The notes under the pieces: generated by a model
What the model was told of the DNA's origin: nothing
The model's database searches: none
The model's input: only the letters and a program-made list of their open reading frames with translations
Origin: an uncultured Collinsella sp.
GTDB taxonomy: Bacteria > Actinomycetota > Coriobacteriia > Coriobacteriales > Coriobacteriaceae
Assembly (NCBI GenBank): GCA_900752215.1
Contig: CAADUO010000006.1
Coordinates: forward strand, 1 to 63,970
DNA length: 63,970 nt
Direction of reading: 5' to 3'
Part shown: positions 14,630-22,745 of the stretch, piece after piece
How positions within the stretch are numbered: position 1 is the stretch's first letter
Layout: each line of letters starts with the position of its first letter
Made by a program: the position numbers and the translations under genes

Positions 14630-15504
14630 TACAGCACGCCTCCGATCATCAAAAGTAGCTGCGCGGTAATGCAACCAAAAATAAGCGAGTCGCTACGGTC
14701 GAGCATGCCGCCATGACCCGGAATAAGGTTGCCGGAATCCTTGACGCCCACGCCACGCTTGATGCGTGACTCGATGAGGTCGCCGATAACGCCCAGGAAA
14801 GACACAACCACGCCGCACAGCAGCGCATAGGGCAAGCTCAGCTTATAGAAATGCGTCGCCCACAAAATGAGCCAGATGAGAACCGAGCCCAAGATGCCGC
14901 CGACAAAGCCCTCCCAGCTCTTTTTGGGAGAGATCTTGGGGGCCATCTTGTGCTTGCCGATACGGCTGCCCACGATGTAGGCAAACGAATCGGAGACCCA
15001 GAGAGACGCGCAAACGCCCACCGAAAGCAGGGCGCCGGCAAAACCGGGCACGGCATCGCGCAGCAGCACGATGGCCGACAGCATAAAACCGGTGTAGATA
15101 GGACCCATGAGTGTCACGGCCACATCGGATATGCGGGTACGCGCCGACCAAACATACCAAATACCCACCGCAAGCATCAGAGCAAAAAGCAGGGCATTCA
15201 GCAGCAGCGAATCGCCCAGCGCCGAGAGCGGAAAGAGCACGGCGGCAGCTATACCCAGGCGCTCGTTGGCCACCTTACCGTCGAGCTTCGTCATGCGGAA
15301 AAACTCATAGCAGCACAGGCCGCTCATGACGGAAACGAAGATGGCGGTGGGAACGATACCCAAAACCAAGCAGAGAATAAATACGACGGCGTAGACGATA
15401 CCTGCGGCGGCGCGGGTAATAAAGCCGGCAAGCCACGAAGTCGCGGCCGCGCCGCTCTTGGCGGCAGGCGCCTTGGGAGCAGACGCCTTGGGACGATCGG
15501 ACAC
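14629..15504 (-). CDS. cdsA: Phosphatidate cytidylyltransferase (CDP-diglyceride synthase)
   Basis: A protein of 291 residues with about eight hydrophobic segments. It makes CDP-diacylglycerol from phosphatidate and CTP in the membrane, the precursor of phospholipids. The family signature is complete near the C-terminus: SRIKRGVGVKDSGNLIPGHG followed by GMLDRSDS. The N-terminal 25 residues are rich in Ala, Pro and Lys and are probably cytosolic. The start is GTG with a GAGGAGG site 6 nt upstream, 2 bp after uppS. Confidence 0.96.
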   Translation of the reverse strand: MSDRPKASAPKAPAAKSGAAATSWLAGFITRAAAGIVYAVVFILCLVLGIVPTAIFVSVMSGLCCYEFFRMTKLDGKVANERLGIAAAVLFPLSALGDSLLLNALLFALMLAVGIWYVWSARTRISDVAVTLMGPIYTGFMLSAIVLLRDAVPGFAGALLSVGVCASLWVSDSFAYIVGSRIGKHKMAPKISPKKSWEGFVGGILGSVLIWLILWATHFYKLSLPYALLCGVVVSFLGVIGDLIESRIKRGVGVKDSGNLIPGHGGMLDRSDSLIFGCITAQLLLMIGGVL

Positions 15505-15506
15505 GA

Positions 15507-16301
15507 TTAAGCCTCCTCGGTCTTGCTCAGTCCACCAAACCTACGGTCGCGGCCCTGATAGGCCAAAATGGCGTTGACAAGACCCCAACGATCAAAGTCG
15601 GGCCAATAGGTATCGGTGACATAAAACTCGGAATAGGCAACCTGCCACAGCAGATAGTTCGAAAGGCGAAGCTCGCCGGAGGTTCGAATCACAAGCTCAG
15701 GATCGGGTAGCCCAGCGGTGTACAGGTGCGAAGCAACCATATCATCGTCGATAGCGGCCGGAACGATCTTTCCGGCAGCGGCATCGAGCGCGATCTGACG
15801 GACGGCACGGGTGATCTCGGCACGGGCTCCGTAGTTGACGGCAAGTGCCAGCGTCATGCCGGTATGGTCGGCACACTCGGCAAGACCTCGCTCAAAGACA
15901 TCGCGGGTCTTCTTGGGCAGTGCGGATATATCGCCCAAAAAGACAACGCGCACGTTTTCGCGCTTAAGCAGCGGCAGCTCATCGATAAACGTCTTAGCAA
16001 ACAGATGCATTAAAACGTTGACCTCATGCTGAGGACGATTCCAGTTTTCGGTGGAAAACGCATAGGCCGAAAGGACGTCGACGCCCAAACGCACGCATGC
16101 GGTAATAATCTCGCGCAGGGAGACGATACCGGCCTTGTGTCCCTCGGTGCGGGCAAGACCGCGCGCCGTGGCCCAGCGACCGTTACCGTCCATGATGCAC
16201 GAAATATGATGCGGAATCTTATTGAGGTCAAGGTCGGAAAAACCGACGCCCGCAGGGGCGTCGGCAAAGTACTCGACCAGTTTGTTCTCGTCGTATTGCA
16301 C
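15507..16301 (-). CDS. uppS: Undecaprenyl diphosphate synthase
   Basis: A protein of 264 residues. It condenses isopentenyl diphosphate onto farnesyl diphosphate in cis to build the lipid carrier for peptidoglycan. Family motifs are MDGNGRWA with the key aspartate, FSTENWNRP, and RTSGELRLSNYLLWQ with the IPP-binding arginines. The start is GTG 7 nt after GGAG and directly behind the frr stop. It links the isoprenoid genes downstream to cell-wall synthesis. Confidence 0.97.
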   Translation of the reverse strand: MQYDENKLVEYFADAPAGVGFSDLDLNKIPHHISCIMDGNGRWATARGLARTEGHKAGIVSLREIITACVRLGVDVLSAYAFSTENWNRPQHEVNVLMHLFAKTFIDELPLLKRENVRVVFLGDISALPKKTRDVFERGLAECADHTGMTLALAVNYGARAEITRAVRQIALDAAAGKIVPAAIDDDMVASHLYTAGLPDPELVIRTSGELRLSNYLLWQVAYSEFYVTDTYWPDFDRWGLVNAILAYQGRDRRFGGLSKTEEA

Positions 16302-16302
16302 C

Positions 16303-16839
16303 TTAGATCTCCATGACCTCGGCTTCTTTTTCCTTCAGAAGCTCCTCGACCTTGGCAACATACTCATCGGTATGCTTCTGGACCTTGGCCTGCTCGCGAC
16401 GGACATCGTCCTCGGTGAGCTCTTCGTCGCGCTCGAGCTTGTTGTTAAAGTCGCGACGGATGTTGCGAATGGAGACCTTGGCCTGCTCGGCATACTCGCG
16501 GCACTCCTTGACGAGCTCGCGACGACGCTCCTCGGTGGGAGCCGGGAACGGCAGGCGCACGACGGTACCGTCAGAGTTGGGAGTAATGCCCAGATCGGAA
16601 GCGCTGATAGCCTTCACGATTGCGTTGACGAGCGCCTTGTCCCAGGGCTCGATAAGCAGCATGTGAGCCTCGGGGGTCTTAACGGCGGCAACCTGGGTAA
16701 CCGGCGTGGGAACACCGTAGTAATCGACCGAAATGTCGGACAGAATGTTAGCGTTGGCGCGACCCGTGCGAACCTTGGAGAAGTTGTGCTTGAGGGACTC
16801 GAGCGACTTGTCCATGTGGGCGGTGATATTCTCTGCCAT
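16303..16839 (-). CDS. frr: Ribosome recycling factor
   Basis: A protein of 178 residues, slightly shorter than the typical 185 but complete. With EF-G it splits ribosomes after termination. The conserved FSKVRTGRANANIL and VRLPFPAPTEERRRELVK segments are present, and the C-terminal half is the long charged three-helix bundle. The ATG has AGGAGG at 7 nt. The pyrH-frr-uppS-cdsA order is widely conserved. Confidence 0.97.
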   Translation of the reverse strand: MAENITAHMDKSLESLKHNFSKVRTGRANANILSDISVDYYGVPTPVTQVAAVKTPEAHMLLIEPWDKALVNAIVKAISASDLGITPNSDGTVVRLPFPAPTEERRRELVKECREYAEQAKVSIRNIRRDFNNKLERDEELTEDDVRREQAKVQKHTDEYVAKVEELLKEKEAEVMEI

Positions 16840-16841
16840 GC

Positions 16842-17564
16842 TTAATCCTCCTGATAGACGAGCGTGCCGACGGGCTCACCCGAAAGCGCGCGTTTGACGG
16901 TGTCCTCGCCATCAATGTTGAGGACCAAAATCGGCATACGGTTATCCTGGCACAGTGCCGTGGCCGTGGAATCCATAACCTGCAGACCGCGGACGAGAAC
17001 CTCGTGATAGGTAATCTTGTCAAAACGGACGGCATCGGTGCATTTGACAGGATCCTTGTCGTAGATGCCGTCAACCTTGGTGGCCTTAATCAGAATCTCG
17101 GCACCGATCTCGCAGGCACGAAGAGCCGCGGCGGTGTCGGTCGTAAAGTAAGGATTGCCCGAACCGGCGGCAAAAATAACGACGTTGCCCTTGGAAAGGT
17201 GGTTGATGGCGCGACGGCGAATATAGGGCTCGCAGATCTCGTTCATCTGGATAGCGCTCATCACGCGGCAGGGAACATCGTTGTGCTCAAAGGCATCCTG
17301 CAGGGCAAGCGCGTTCATAACGGTTGCCAGCATGCCCATGTAGTCGGCCTGGGCGCGCTCCATGCCACCGGCAGCGCCGGCCATGCCGCGGAAAATGTTG
17401 CCGCCGCCGACAACGACGCCGACCTCATGGCCAACGGCGAGCAGCTCCTTGACCTGCTTGGCAAGATGATCGGTAATCTTGGGGTCGATGCCATATTGGC
17501 CGTCGCCCATCAGTGCTTCGCCGGAAAGCTTCAGAAGCACGCGTTTATATCGGATGTCGGACAA
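16842..17564 (-). CDS. pyrH: UMP kinase
   Basis: A protein of 240 residues of the amino-acid-kinase fold; it phosphorylates UMP to UDP. The phosphate-binding KLSGEAL and GGGNIFRG motifs and the nucleotide region KATKVDGIYDKDP are clear. The start is a TTG (LSDIRYKRVLLKLSG) 6 nt after AAAGGAGG; no ATG is available. It is the first gene of the long minus operon, separated from tsf by a terminator. Confidence 0.97.
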   Translation of the reverse strand: MSDIRYKRVLLKLSGEALMGDGQYGIDPKITDHLAKQVKELLAVGHEVGVVVGGGNIFRGMAGAAGGMERAQADYMGMLATVMNALALQDAFEHNDVPCRVMSAIQMNEICEPYIRRRAINHLSKGNVVIFAAGSGNPYFTTDTAAALRACEIGAEILIKATKVDGIYDKDPVKCTDAVRFDKITYHEVLVRGLQVMDSTATALCQDNRMPILVLNIDGEDTVKRALSGEPVGTLVYQED

Positions 17565-17623
17565 AGCGATCCTCCTTTAATTAGACTCTCAATATGATAT
17601 CAAAGGCTCTGATAAGAGCCATG

Positions 17624-17659
17624 AAAAAGCAGGCTGTGAGTAAAACCCACAGCCTGCTC
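17624..17659 (-). terminator. Intrinsic terminator of rpsB-tsf
   Basis: AGCAGGCTGTG pairs with CACAGCCTGCT around a short loop, followed by TTTTTC on the minus strand. A second smaller hairpin (GGCTCT/AGAGCC, 17604-17622) follows and may be part of the pyrH leader. Confidence 0.88.
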
Positions 17660-17681
17660 ATTACCAGCTACAAGAGCTTAT

Positions 17682-18551
17682 TTACTCGCCACGGACCAGA
17701 CGGTCGAAGGCAACGACGGTAATGCTATCGCCGAGCTCCTTGGAGACCTGCTCAGCGTACTTCTTGATGGTGAGGGAGCTGTCCTTGATGAACTCCTGCT
17801 CGGTGAGCACGGACTGCTTGTAGAACTTCTCCAGACGGCCAACAGCCATCTTCTCCTGGATAGCCTCGGGCTTGCCGGACTCGGCAGCCTGAGCCATGTA
17901 GATCTCCTTCTCGTGCTCGACGGTCTCGGCCGGAACCTGATCGCGGGTAGCGCAAATCGGGGCGACGGCGGCAACCTGAAGCGCAACGTCGTGAGCGAAG
18001 GTCTTGAAGGACTCGGCCTGAGCGGTCTCGGCCTTCTCGAAAGCGAACTCGACGAGGACGCCGATCTTACCACCCATGTGGATGTAAGAAGCGAGAGCGC
18101 CGTTCTCGGCCTTGCGAGCGGAGAAACGAGCGATCTTCATGTTCTCGCCCATGATGTGAATCATCTCGGTGAGCTCGGAGGAAACGGTCTCCTCGCCCAT
18201 CGGCTTCTCGAGCAGAGCATCGACATCGGCCGGCTCGGTGGTAGCGACAACCTCGGCGACCTTGGAAGCAAAGCCGGTGAACTTGGCGTTGGAGCCGACG
18301 AAGTCGGTCTCGCAGGAAAGCTCGAGCAGAGCGCCGGACTTGCCGTCCTCGGAGACGAACGCGGCGACAGCGCCCTCGTTGGTCTCACGGCCAGCCTTCT
18401 TGGCAGCCTTGGCGAGGCCGTTCTTGCGCAGAACGTCAACAGCGACGTCCATGTCGCCGTCAGCCTCGACGAGAGCCTTCTTGCACTCCATCATTGGGGA
18501 GTCGGTCATCTCGCGGAGCTGCTTGACCATAGCGGCAGTAATCTGGGCCAT
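17682..18551 (-). CDS. tsf: Translation elongation factor Ts
   Basis: A protein of 289 residues. It exchanges GDP for GTP on EF-Tu. The N-terminal UBA-like region (VKQLREMTDSPMMECKKAL) and the TDFVGSN region of the core domain are conserved. The start is MAQITAAM, preceded by GAAAGGAA; a codon five positions upstream is not supported. It lies 45 bp after rpsB, the usual rpsB-tsf operon. Codon use is strongly biased, as expected of a highly expressed gene. Confidence 0.97.
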   Translation of the reverse strand: MAQITAAMVKQLREMTDSPMMECKKALVEADGDMDVAVDVLRKNGLAKAAKKAGRETNEGAVAAFVSEDGKSGALLELSCETDFVGSNAKFTGFASKVAEVVATTEPADVDALLEKPMGEETVSSELTEMIHIMGENMKIARFSARKAENGALASYIHMGGKIGVLVEFAFEKAETAQAESFKTFAHDVALQVAAVAPICATRDQVPAETVEHEKEIYMAQAAESGKPEAIQEKMAVGRLEKFYKQSVLTEQEFIKDSSLTIKKYAEQVSKELGDSITVVAFDRLVRGE

Positions 18552-18596
18552 TGTGGTTCCTTTCAAAGAGATGAAAAAGACTTAAATAGGACTGAT

Positions 18597-19325
18597 TTAC
18601 TCGGCCTTGGGCTCGGCGGCCATCTCGGCCTCGGAGACCTGCTCCTTACCGGAGCCAGCGAGGCAGGCGTCGGCCATGAGCTCGCACATAAGGGTGACAG
18701 CGGAGATGGCGTCATCGTTGCAGGGGATGCCGTACTCGACCTCGTCGGGATCGGAGTTGGTGTCGATCAGAGCGACGACGGGGATGTTCAGGCGCTGGGC
18801 CTCCTTGATGGCGTTCTCCTCGCGCTTGGTGTCGATGACGAAGAGAGCCTGGGGCAGACCCTTCATGTCGCGGGCGCCACCGAGGTTGGTCTGGAGCTTA
18901 GCGAGCTCCTTGCCGAGCACTGCCTGCTCCTTCTTGGGCAGCACTGCCATGCGGCCGTCCTCGACCATGGCCTCGAGCTCCTCCATGCGGTTGATGCGGG
19001 AGCGGATGGTGACGAAGTTGGTCAGCATGCCGCCGAGCCAACGCTGGTTGATGTAAGGCATGTTGGCGCGCTCAGCGGCGTTCTTAACGGCCTCCTGAGC
19101 CTGCTTCTTGGTGCCGACGAACAGCACGTTGCCGCCCTTGGCGACGTTCTTGACGAAGGTGTAGGCCTGATCGGCGTCAAGGATGGTCTGCTTGAGGTCG
19201 AGGATGTAGATGCCGTTGCGCTCACCGAAGATGAACGGCTTCATCTTGGGGTTCCAGCGACGGGTCTGGTGACCGAAGTGGCAGCCGGCCTCGAGCAGGG
19301 TGCGGATATTAATCTTGGTAGCCAT
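18597..19325 (-). CDS. rpsB: Ribosomal protein uS2
   Basis: A protein of 242 residues of the small subunit. Clear S2 features are LLEAGCHFGHQTRRWNPKM, the NQRWLGGMLTN segment, and VIDTKREENAIKEAQRLNIP. The C-terminus is an acidic low-complexity tail. It has an AGGAGG site. The 141-nt leader between the promoter and the ATG is long enough for S2 autoregulation, which is known elsewhere, but I could not confirm a specific fold. Confidence 0.97.
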   Translation of the reverse strand: MATKINIRTLLEAGCHFGHQTRRWNPKMKPFIFGERNGIYILDLKQTILDADQAYTFVKNVAKGGNVLFVGTKKQAQEAVKNAAERANMPYINQRWLGGMLTNFVTIRSRINRMEELEAMVEDGRMAVLPKKEQAVLGKELAKLQTNLGGARDMKGLPQALFVIDTKREENAIKEAQRLNIPVVALIDTNSDPDEVEYGIPCNDDAISAVTLMCELMADACLAGSGKEQVSEAEMAAEPKAE

Positions 19326-19466
19326 ATTAAACCTCCTGTGGTTTGCCTCCGCGCGGGGTCATCCTCCAAAACCAACCCGGACATGTGCTACCAAAGCCCG
19401 GGCACCACGGTATGAAGTAGCCGCGCGTGCGTGATAAAAACCTGTTGCCGTGAAGCAACCCGATGA

Positions 19467-19495
19467 ATGATAGCAGGATTGCCTCTTCCTGCCAA
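19467..19495 (-). promoter_or_regulatory. Promoter of rpsB-tsf
   Basis: On the minus strand TTGGCA (19490-19495) is followed at exactly 17 bp by TATCAT (19467-19472), with an extended TGC just before it. This is one of the best sigma-70-type promoters in the window. Confidence 0.8.
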
Positions 19496-19543
19496 CCCGC
19501 AATCAAAACCACACACCTCGGTGCGGCGCGGGAGGCCCTTCTC

Positions 19544-20464
19544 CTACTCGCCGCGGGGGTGTGCCTGACTCACGGCACGCTTGAGTCGGTCGGGCGTGAG
19601 GTGCGTATAGATCTGCGTCGTGGACAAGCTCGCATGCCCCAGCAGCTCCTGAACCGAGCGCAGATCCGCGCCGCCCTCGAGCAGGTCGGTCGCAAAGGTG
19701 TGGCGCATCGCATGCGGGGCGATGTCGGCAGGAATGCCGGCAAGTGCCGCAAGCATGTGGAAACGCCTCCTCAGCATGGCGGCACTCATGCGGTTTCCGC
19801 GCGCCGAGATAAACAGCGGATGCACGCCGTTCGCACTATCGACACGCTTTGCCTGCACAAGGAGATGTGGCCTCCCCTCCTCAATATAGCGGCGAGTCGC
19901 CTCGAGAGCGCGCCGATAGAGGGGCACGATACGCTCCTTGCTCCCCTTGCCCCAAAGTCGCAGCGTTCGCTCTGACCAAGCAATGGACTCCACGTTGAGC
20001 GCCGCGAGCTCCGAGATTCGCGCGCCGGAGGCATAGAGCAGCTCGAGCATCGCTGCATCACGCAGCCCCGAAGGCGTCGAGGTGTCGGGGGCCTCGAGCA
20101 ACGCCTCGACTTGCCGGGTCGTCAGCACACCGGGAAGATCGCGCGGCAGTTTGGGCGAGGATATCGCCGAGACCGCATCGCCCTCAACGATTCCCTCGGC
20201 AGCCATCCACCGATAGAGCGAGCGAATGGCAGACAGATGCGCCGCAAGGGTCCGAGCCGCCACCTGGCCACGCGACAGCTCGGCCAAATAGGAGCGAACG
20301 GTCCGTACGTCGGCGACGCGAGCGTCGATGCCCTCACGGTCGCACCACGCGGCGAAGTGCTCGAGCCGCGAGGCGTAGGCGGTTACCGTATTGGGAGCGA
20401 GCCCTTCGACGCGTGCAATGTAGGCGATGAACGAGTCGACGGCATCGTACAGGTCAAAGGCTAT
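19544..20464 (-). CDS. xerC: Tyrosine recombinase XerC-like (non-canonical start)
   Basis: About 306 residues if read from the end of trmFO. All catalytic residues are visible: Arg in GARISELAAL, Lys in GKGSKERIVP, HAMRHTFATDLL, LGHASLSTTQIYTH with the nucleophilic Tyr. The N-terminal core-binding domain (DLYDAVDSFIAYIARVEGL) is intact in frame, yet no ATG, GTG or TTG precedes it. The first such codon is a TTG at 20287, which would delete most of this domain. An ATA (20462-20464) overlapping the trmFO TAG lies 9 nt after GGAGG and is my best guess; a CTG at 20452 is the alternative. Function in dimer resolution is inferred from the family and length; XerD-like roles cannot be excluded. Confidence 0.85.
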   Translation of the reverse strand: MAFDLYDAVDSFIAYIARVEGLAPNTVTAYASRLEHFAAWCDREGIDARVADVRTVRSYLAELSRGQVAARTLAAHLSAIRSLYRWMAAEGIVEGDAVSAISSPKLPRDLPGVLTTRQVEALLEAPDTSTPSGLRDAAMLELLYASGARISELAALNVESIAWSERTLRLWGKGSKERIVPLYRRALEATRRYIEEGRPHLLVQAKRVDSANGVHPLFISARGNRMSAAMLRRRFHMLAALAGIPADIAPHAMRHTFATDLLEGGADLRSVQELLGHASLSTTQIYTHLTPDRLKRAVSQAHPRGE

Positions 20465-21798
20465 GACCTCTCGCCTCCAAACAGATCGGAGCGCGATTCC
20501 AGATAAGCATCCAGGGCCTTAAGGGCGCGATCCGCGTAGGCCTGGTAACGATCGCGCTTGCTGCGACGCTTACCGTCCTCGAGCGGCGGCACGAGCCCAA
20601 AGTTGACGTGCATGGGCTGATAGCCCACCGTAGCCGGATCGGTCGCATAGCCCACGAGTGCGCCTAGGGCGCCCACGCGCGGCAGCTCAACAGGCTCCGC
20701 CTCGATTGCCCCGGCATAGGTGTTGAGCGCGGCGAGCAGACCCGTCGCCACGGCCTCCATATACCCCTCGGTACCGGTAATCTGGCCGGCAAGACGCACG
20801 CTCGTGCCGGGCACGGCAAAGGTGCCATCGAGCACGTGCGGCGCATCGACAAAGGTGTTGCGGTGCATGACGCCGTAGCGGAAGAACTCGGCGTTCTCCA
20901 GGCCGGGAACCATATGGAAGACGCGCTTCTGTTCGCCGAAGGTCAGGTTGGTCTGGAAGCCAACCAGGTTATAGGCGGTCTTCTCCTTGTTCTCGGCGCG
21001 CAGCTGAATTGCCGCCCAGGGACGGCGACCGGTGCGCGGGTCGGTGAGCCCGACGGGCTTCATGGCGCCAAAGCGGATGGCATCCTTGCCCGTGCGCGCA
21101 ACCTCCTCGGCAGGCTGGCAGGCCTGGAACAGGTCACCGCCCTCAAAATCCTTGAGCACCACGCGATCGGCCGTGGTGAGTGCCTCGATAAAGGCCTCGT
21201 ACTCTTCCTTGTTGAGCGGGGCATTGAGATAGTCGCCACTCCCCTGCTCCTCGTAGCGCGACTGCGAGAACAGCACGTCCATATCGAGCGTCGAGGCATC
21301 GACGATCGGGGCGGCCGCGTCAAAGAACGCCAGGGCGTCACCACCGACAAGCTTCATGACCTCCCCGCTCAATGCCGGCGAGCACAAGGGGCCCGCGGCG
21401 ATAACCACATGACCCTCGGGGATCTGGGTGACCTCACCGTGGACGACCTCGATATTGGGGCGGGCGGCAACCTCGGCCTCGACGAGCTCGGAAAACTTGA
21501 CGCGGTCGACCGCCAGGGCGCCGCCAGCGGGAACGGCCGCACGATGAGCGCAGTCGAGCAGCACCGAACCCATGCGCTCGAGCTCGGCCTTCAGCAGACC
21601 GGCGGCGGAATCGGGACGGGTCGACTTAAACGAATTGGAGCAGACGAGCTCCGCCAAGTGATCGGTATGGTGGGCAGGAGAGCTTACCTGCGGGCGCATC
21701 TCGCACAGCTTTACGGCGAACCCGCGATCTGCCAGCTGAATCGCGCATTCCGATCCCGCTAGACCGCCACCGATAACCGTCACCTGATCAAACAGCAT
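20461..21798 (-). CDS. trmFO: tRNA (uracil-54-C5) methyltransferase, folate-dependent
   Basis: A protein of 445 residues. It uses methylene-tetrahydrofolate and FAD to make ribothymidine at tRNA position 54. The FAD-binding VIGGGLAGSECAIQLADRG starts at residue 8, and the family-specific ELVCSNSFKS and MHVNFGLVPP segments are present. I chose the ATG 9 nt after GAAAGG over a TTG two codons upstream. It lies between dprA and xerC, the same order seen in Firmicutes (dprA-topA-trmFO-xerC) but without topA. Confidence 0.96.
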   Translation of the reverse strand: MLFDQVTVIGGGLAGSECAIQLADRGFAVKLCEMRPQVSSPAHHTDHLAELVCSNSFKSTRPDSAAGLLKAELERMGSVLLDCAHRAAVPAGGALAVDRVKFSELVEAEVAARPNIEVVHGEVTQIPEGHVVIAAGPLCSPALSGEVMKLVGGDALAFFDAAAPIVDASTLDMDVLFSQSRYEEQGSGDYLNAPLNKEEYEAFIEALTTADRVVLKDFEGGDLFQACQPAEEVARTGKDAIRFGAMKPVGLTDPRTGRRPWAAIQLRAENKEKTAYNLVGFQTNLTFGEQKRVFHMVPGLENAEFFRYGVMHRNTFVDAPHVLDGTFAVPGTSVRLAGQITGTEGYMEAVATGLLAALNTYAGAIEAEPVELPRVGALGALVGYATDPATVGYQPMHVNFGLVPPLEDGKRRSKRDRYQAYADRALKALDAYLESRSDLFGGERS

Positions 21799-21812
21799 CT
21801 GCAAACACCTTT

Positions 21813-22745
21813 CTAATTGACACGTTTTCCATTGTGACCGAAGGGCGTCTGGGCGTGAAGGGCAAACTTGGAGGGCGCATACCTTCCATCCATCATGCGC
21901 TCGATGAGGCCCTCGAGCTCGAGCGAGCCCAGGAGCTTGAGCACACCGACGGCATCGAGGGAGACGAGTGTGGCGATGTCTTCAACCTTGAGCGGCGAGG
22001 CGATGAGGGCATGCATCACAGTCTGCTGTGTGGCATCCAGGTCGGCGATGCCGGGCGCATCGGGACGCGAATAGCGCAGGGTACCGTAGATTCGAGAGAT
22101 GGCCATCTCGATGGACTCCTCGTCGATAATGCAGCAGGCCCCGTTGGCAATAAGGTAGTTGGTACCGCGCGACTCGGGAGACAAAATGGAACCCGGCACG
22201 GCAAGCAGCTCGCGCCCCAGGTCCATGGCGGCCTCCGCCGTCGAGAACGTGCCCGAAGGCATGCCAGCCTCCGACACGAAGAGCGCCTGCGAAAGCGCGG
22301 CAATCACCCGGTTACGCCGCGGGAAGGCAAACTTACGTGGCCCCATACCCCAAGGCGAGATGGACACGACCGCGCCGCCCGTATCGATCGTGCGCGCGAT
22401 GAGCCCCGCACTCGAGCGCGGGTAGACCACGTCGGCGCCCGTACCCAACACCACGACGTGCCTGCCACCGGCGTTGACCGCGGCCCAACCCGAGGCCTGG
22501 TCGCAGCCGACCGCGCCGCCCGAGACCACCGTCACCCCCGCCTCGACCGCAACTTTCGCGGCCAGTTCTGCCACGGCCAGGCCGTACGGCGAGGCCTTGC
22601 GAGCGCCGATGATGGAGAGCGCCGGCGTCGAAAGCACCTCCGGGTCGCCACGCACGAACAGCGTCTGGGGTACATCAGAGAGCTCCAAAACGGTATCTGG
22701 ATACAACGCATCACCGGGATGCAGCTCAAAAGTCTCCTCACCCAT
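21813..22745 (-). CDS. dprA: DNA-processing protein DprA (Smf)
   Basis: A protein of 310 residues. DprA binds incoming single-stranded DNA and loads RecA during transformation. The Rossmann-like core shows SIIGARKASPYG, VSGGAVGCDQASGWAAVNAGG in pieces and FPRRNRVIAALSQALFVSEA. The C-terminal winged-helix region (VMHALIASPLKVEDIATLVSL) is present, but the N-terminal SAM-like domain of longer DprA proteins is absent. The ATG (MGEETFEL) overlaps the comM TGA in ATGA. It sits with comM, as often happens for competence-associated genes. Confidence 0.93.
   Translation of the reverse strand: MGEETFELHPGDALYPDTVLELSDVPQTLFVRGDPEVLSTPALSIIGARKASPYGLAVAELAAKVAVEAGVTVVSGGAVGCDQASGWAAVNAGGRHVVVLGTGADVVYPRSSAGLIARTIDTGGAVVSISPWGMGPRKFAFPRRNRVIAALSQALFVSEAGMPSGTFSTAEAAMDLGRELLAVPGSILSPESRGTNYLIANGACCIIDEESIEMAISRIYGTLRYSRPDAPGIADLDATQQTVMHALIASPLKVEDIATLVSLDAVGVLKLLGSLELEGLIERMMDGRYAPSKFALHAQTPFGHNGKRVN

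Noticed and set aside
17913..19415. 500-codon plus-strand frame over tsf and rpsB
   Set aside because: It crosses two highly expressed genes on the opposite strand and is a codon-bias product.
19327..19512. Small minus-strand frame (61 codons) upstream of rpsB
   Set aside because: It spans the rpsB promoter and leader, has no ribosome binding site, and its translation has no conserved features.
20287..20464. xerC as a pseudogene
   Set aside because: The frame is intact to the trmFO stop and all catalytic residues are present; only the start codon is unusual.
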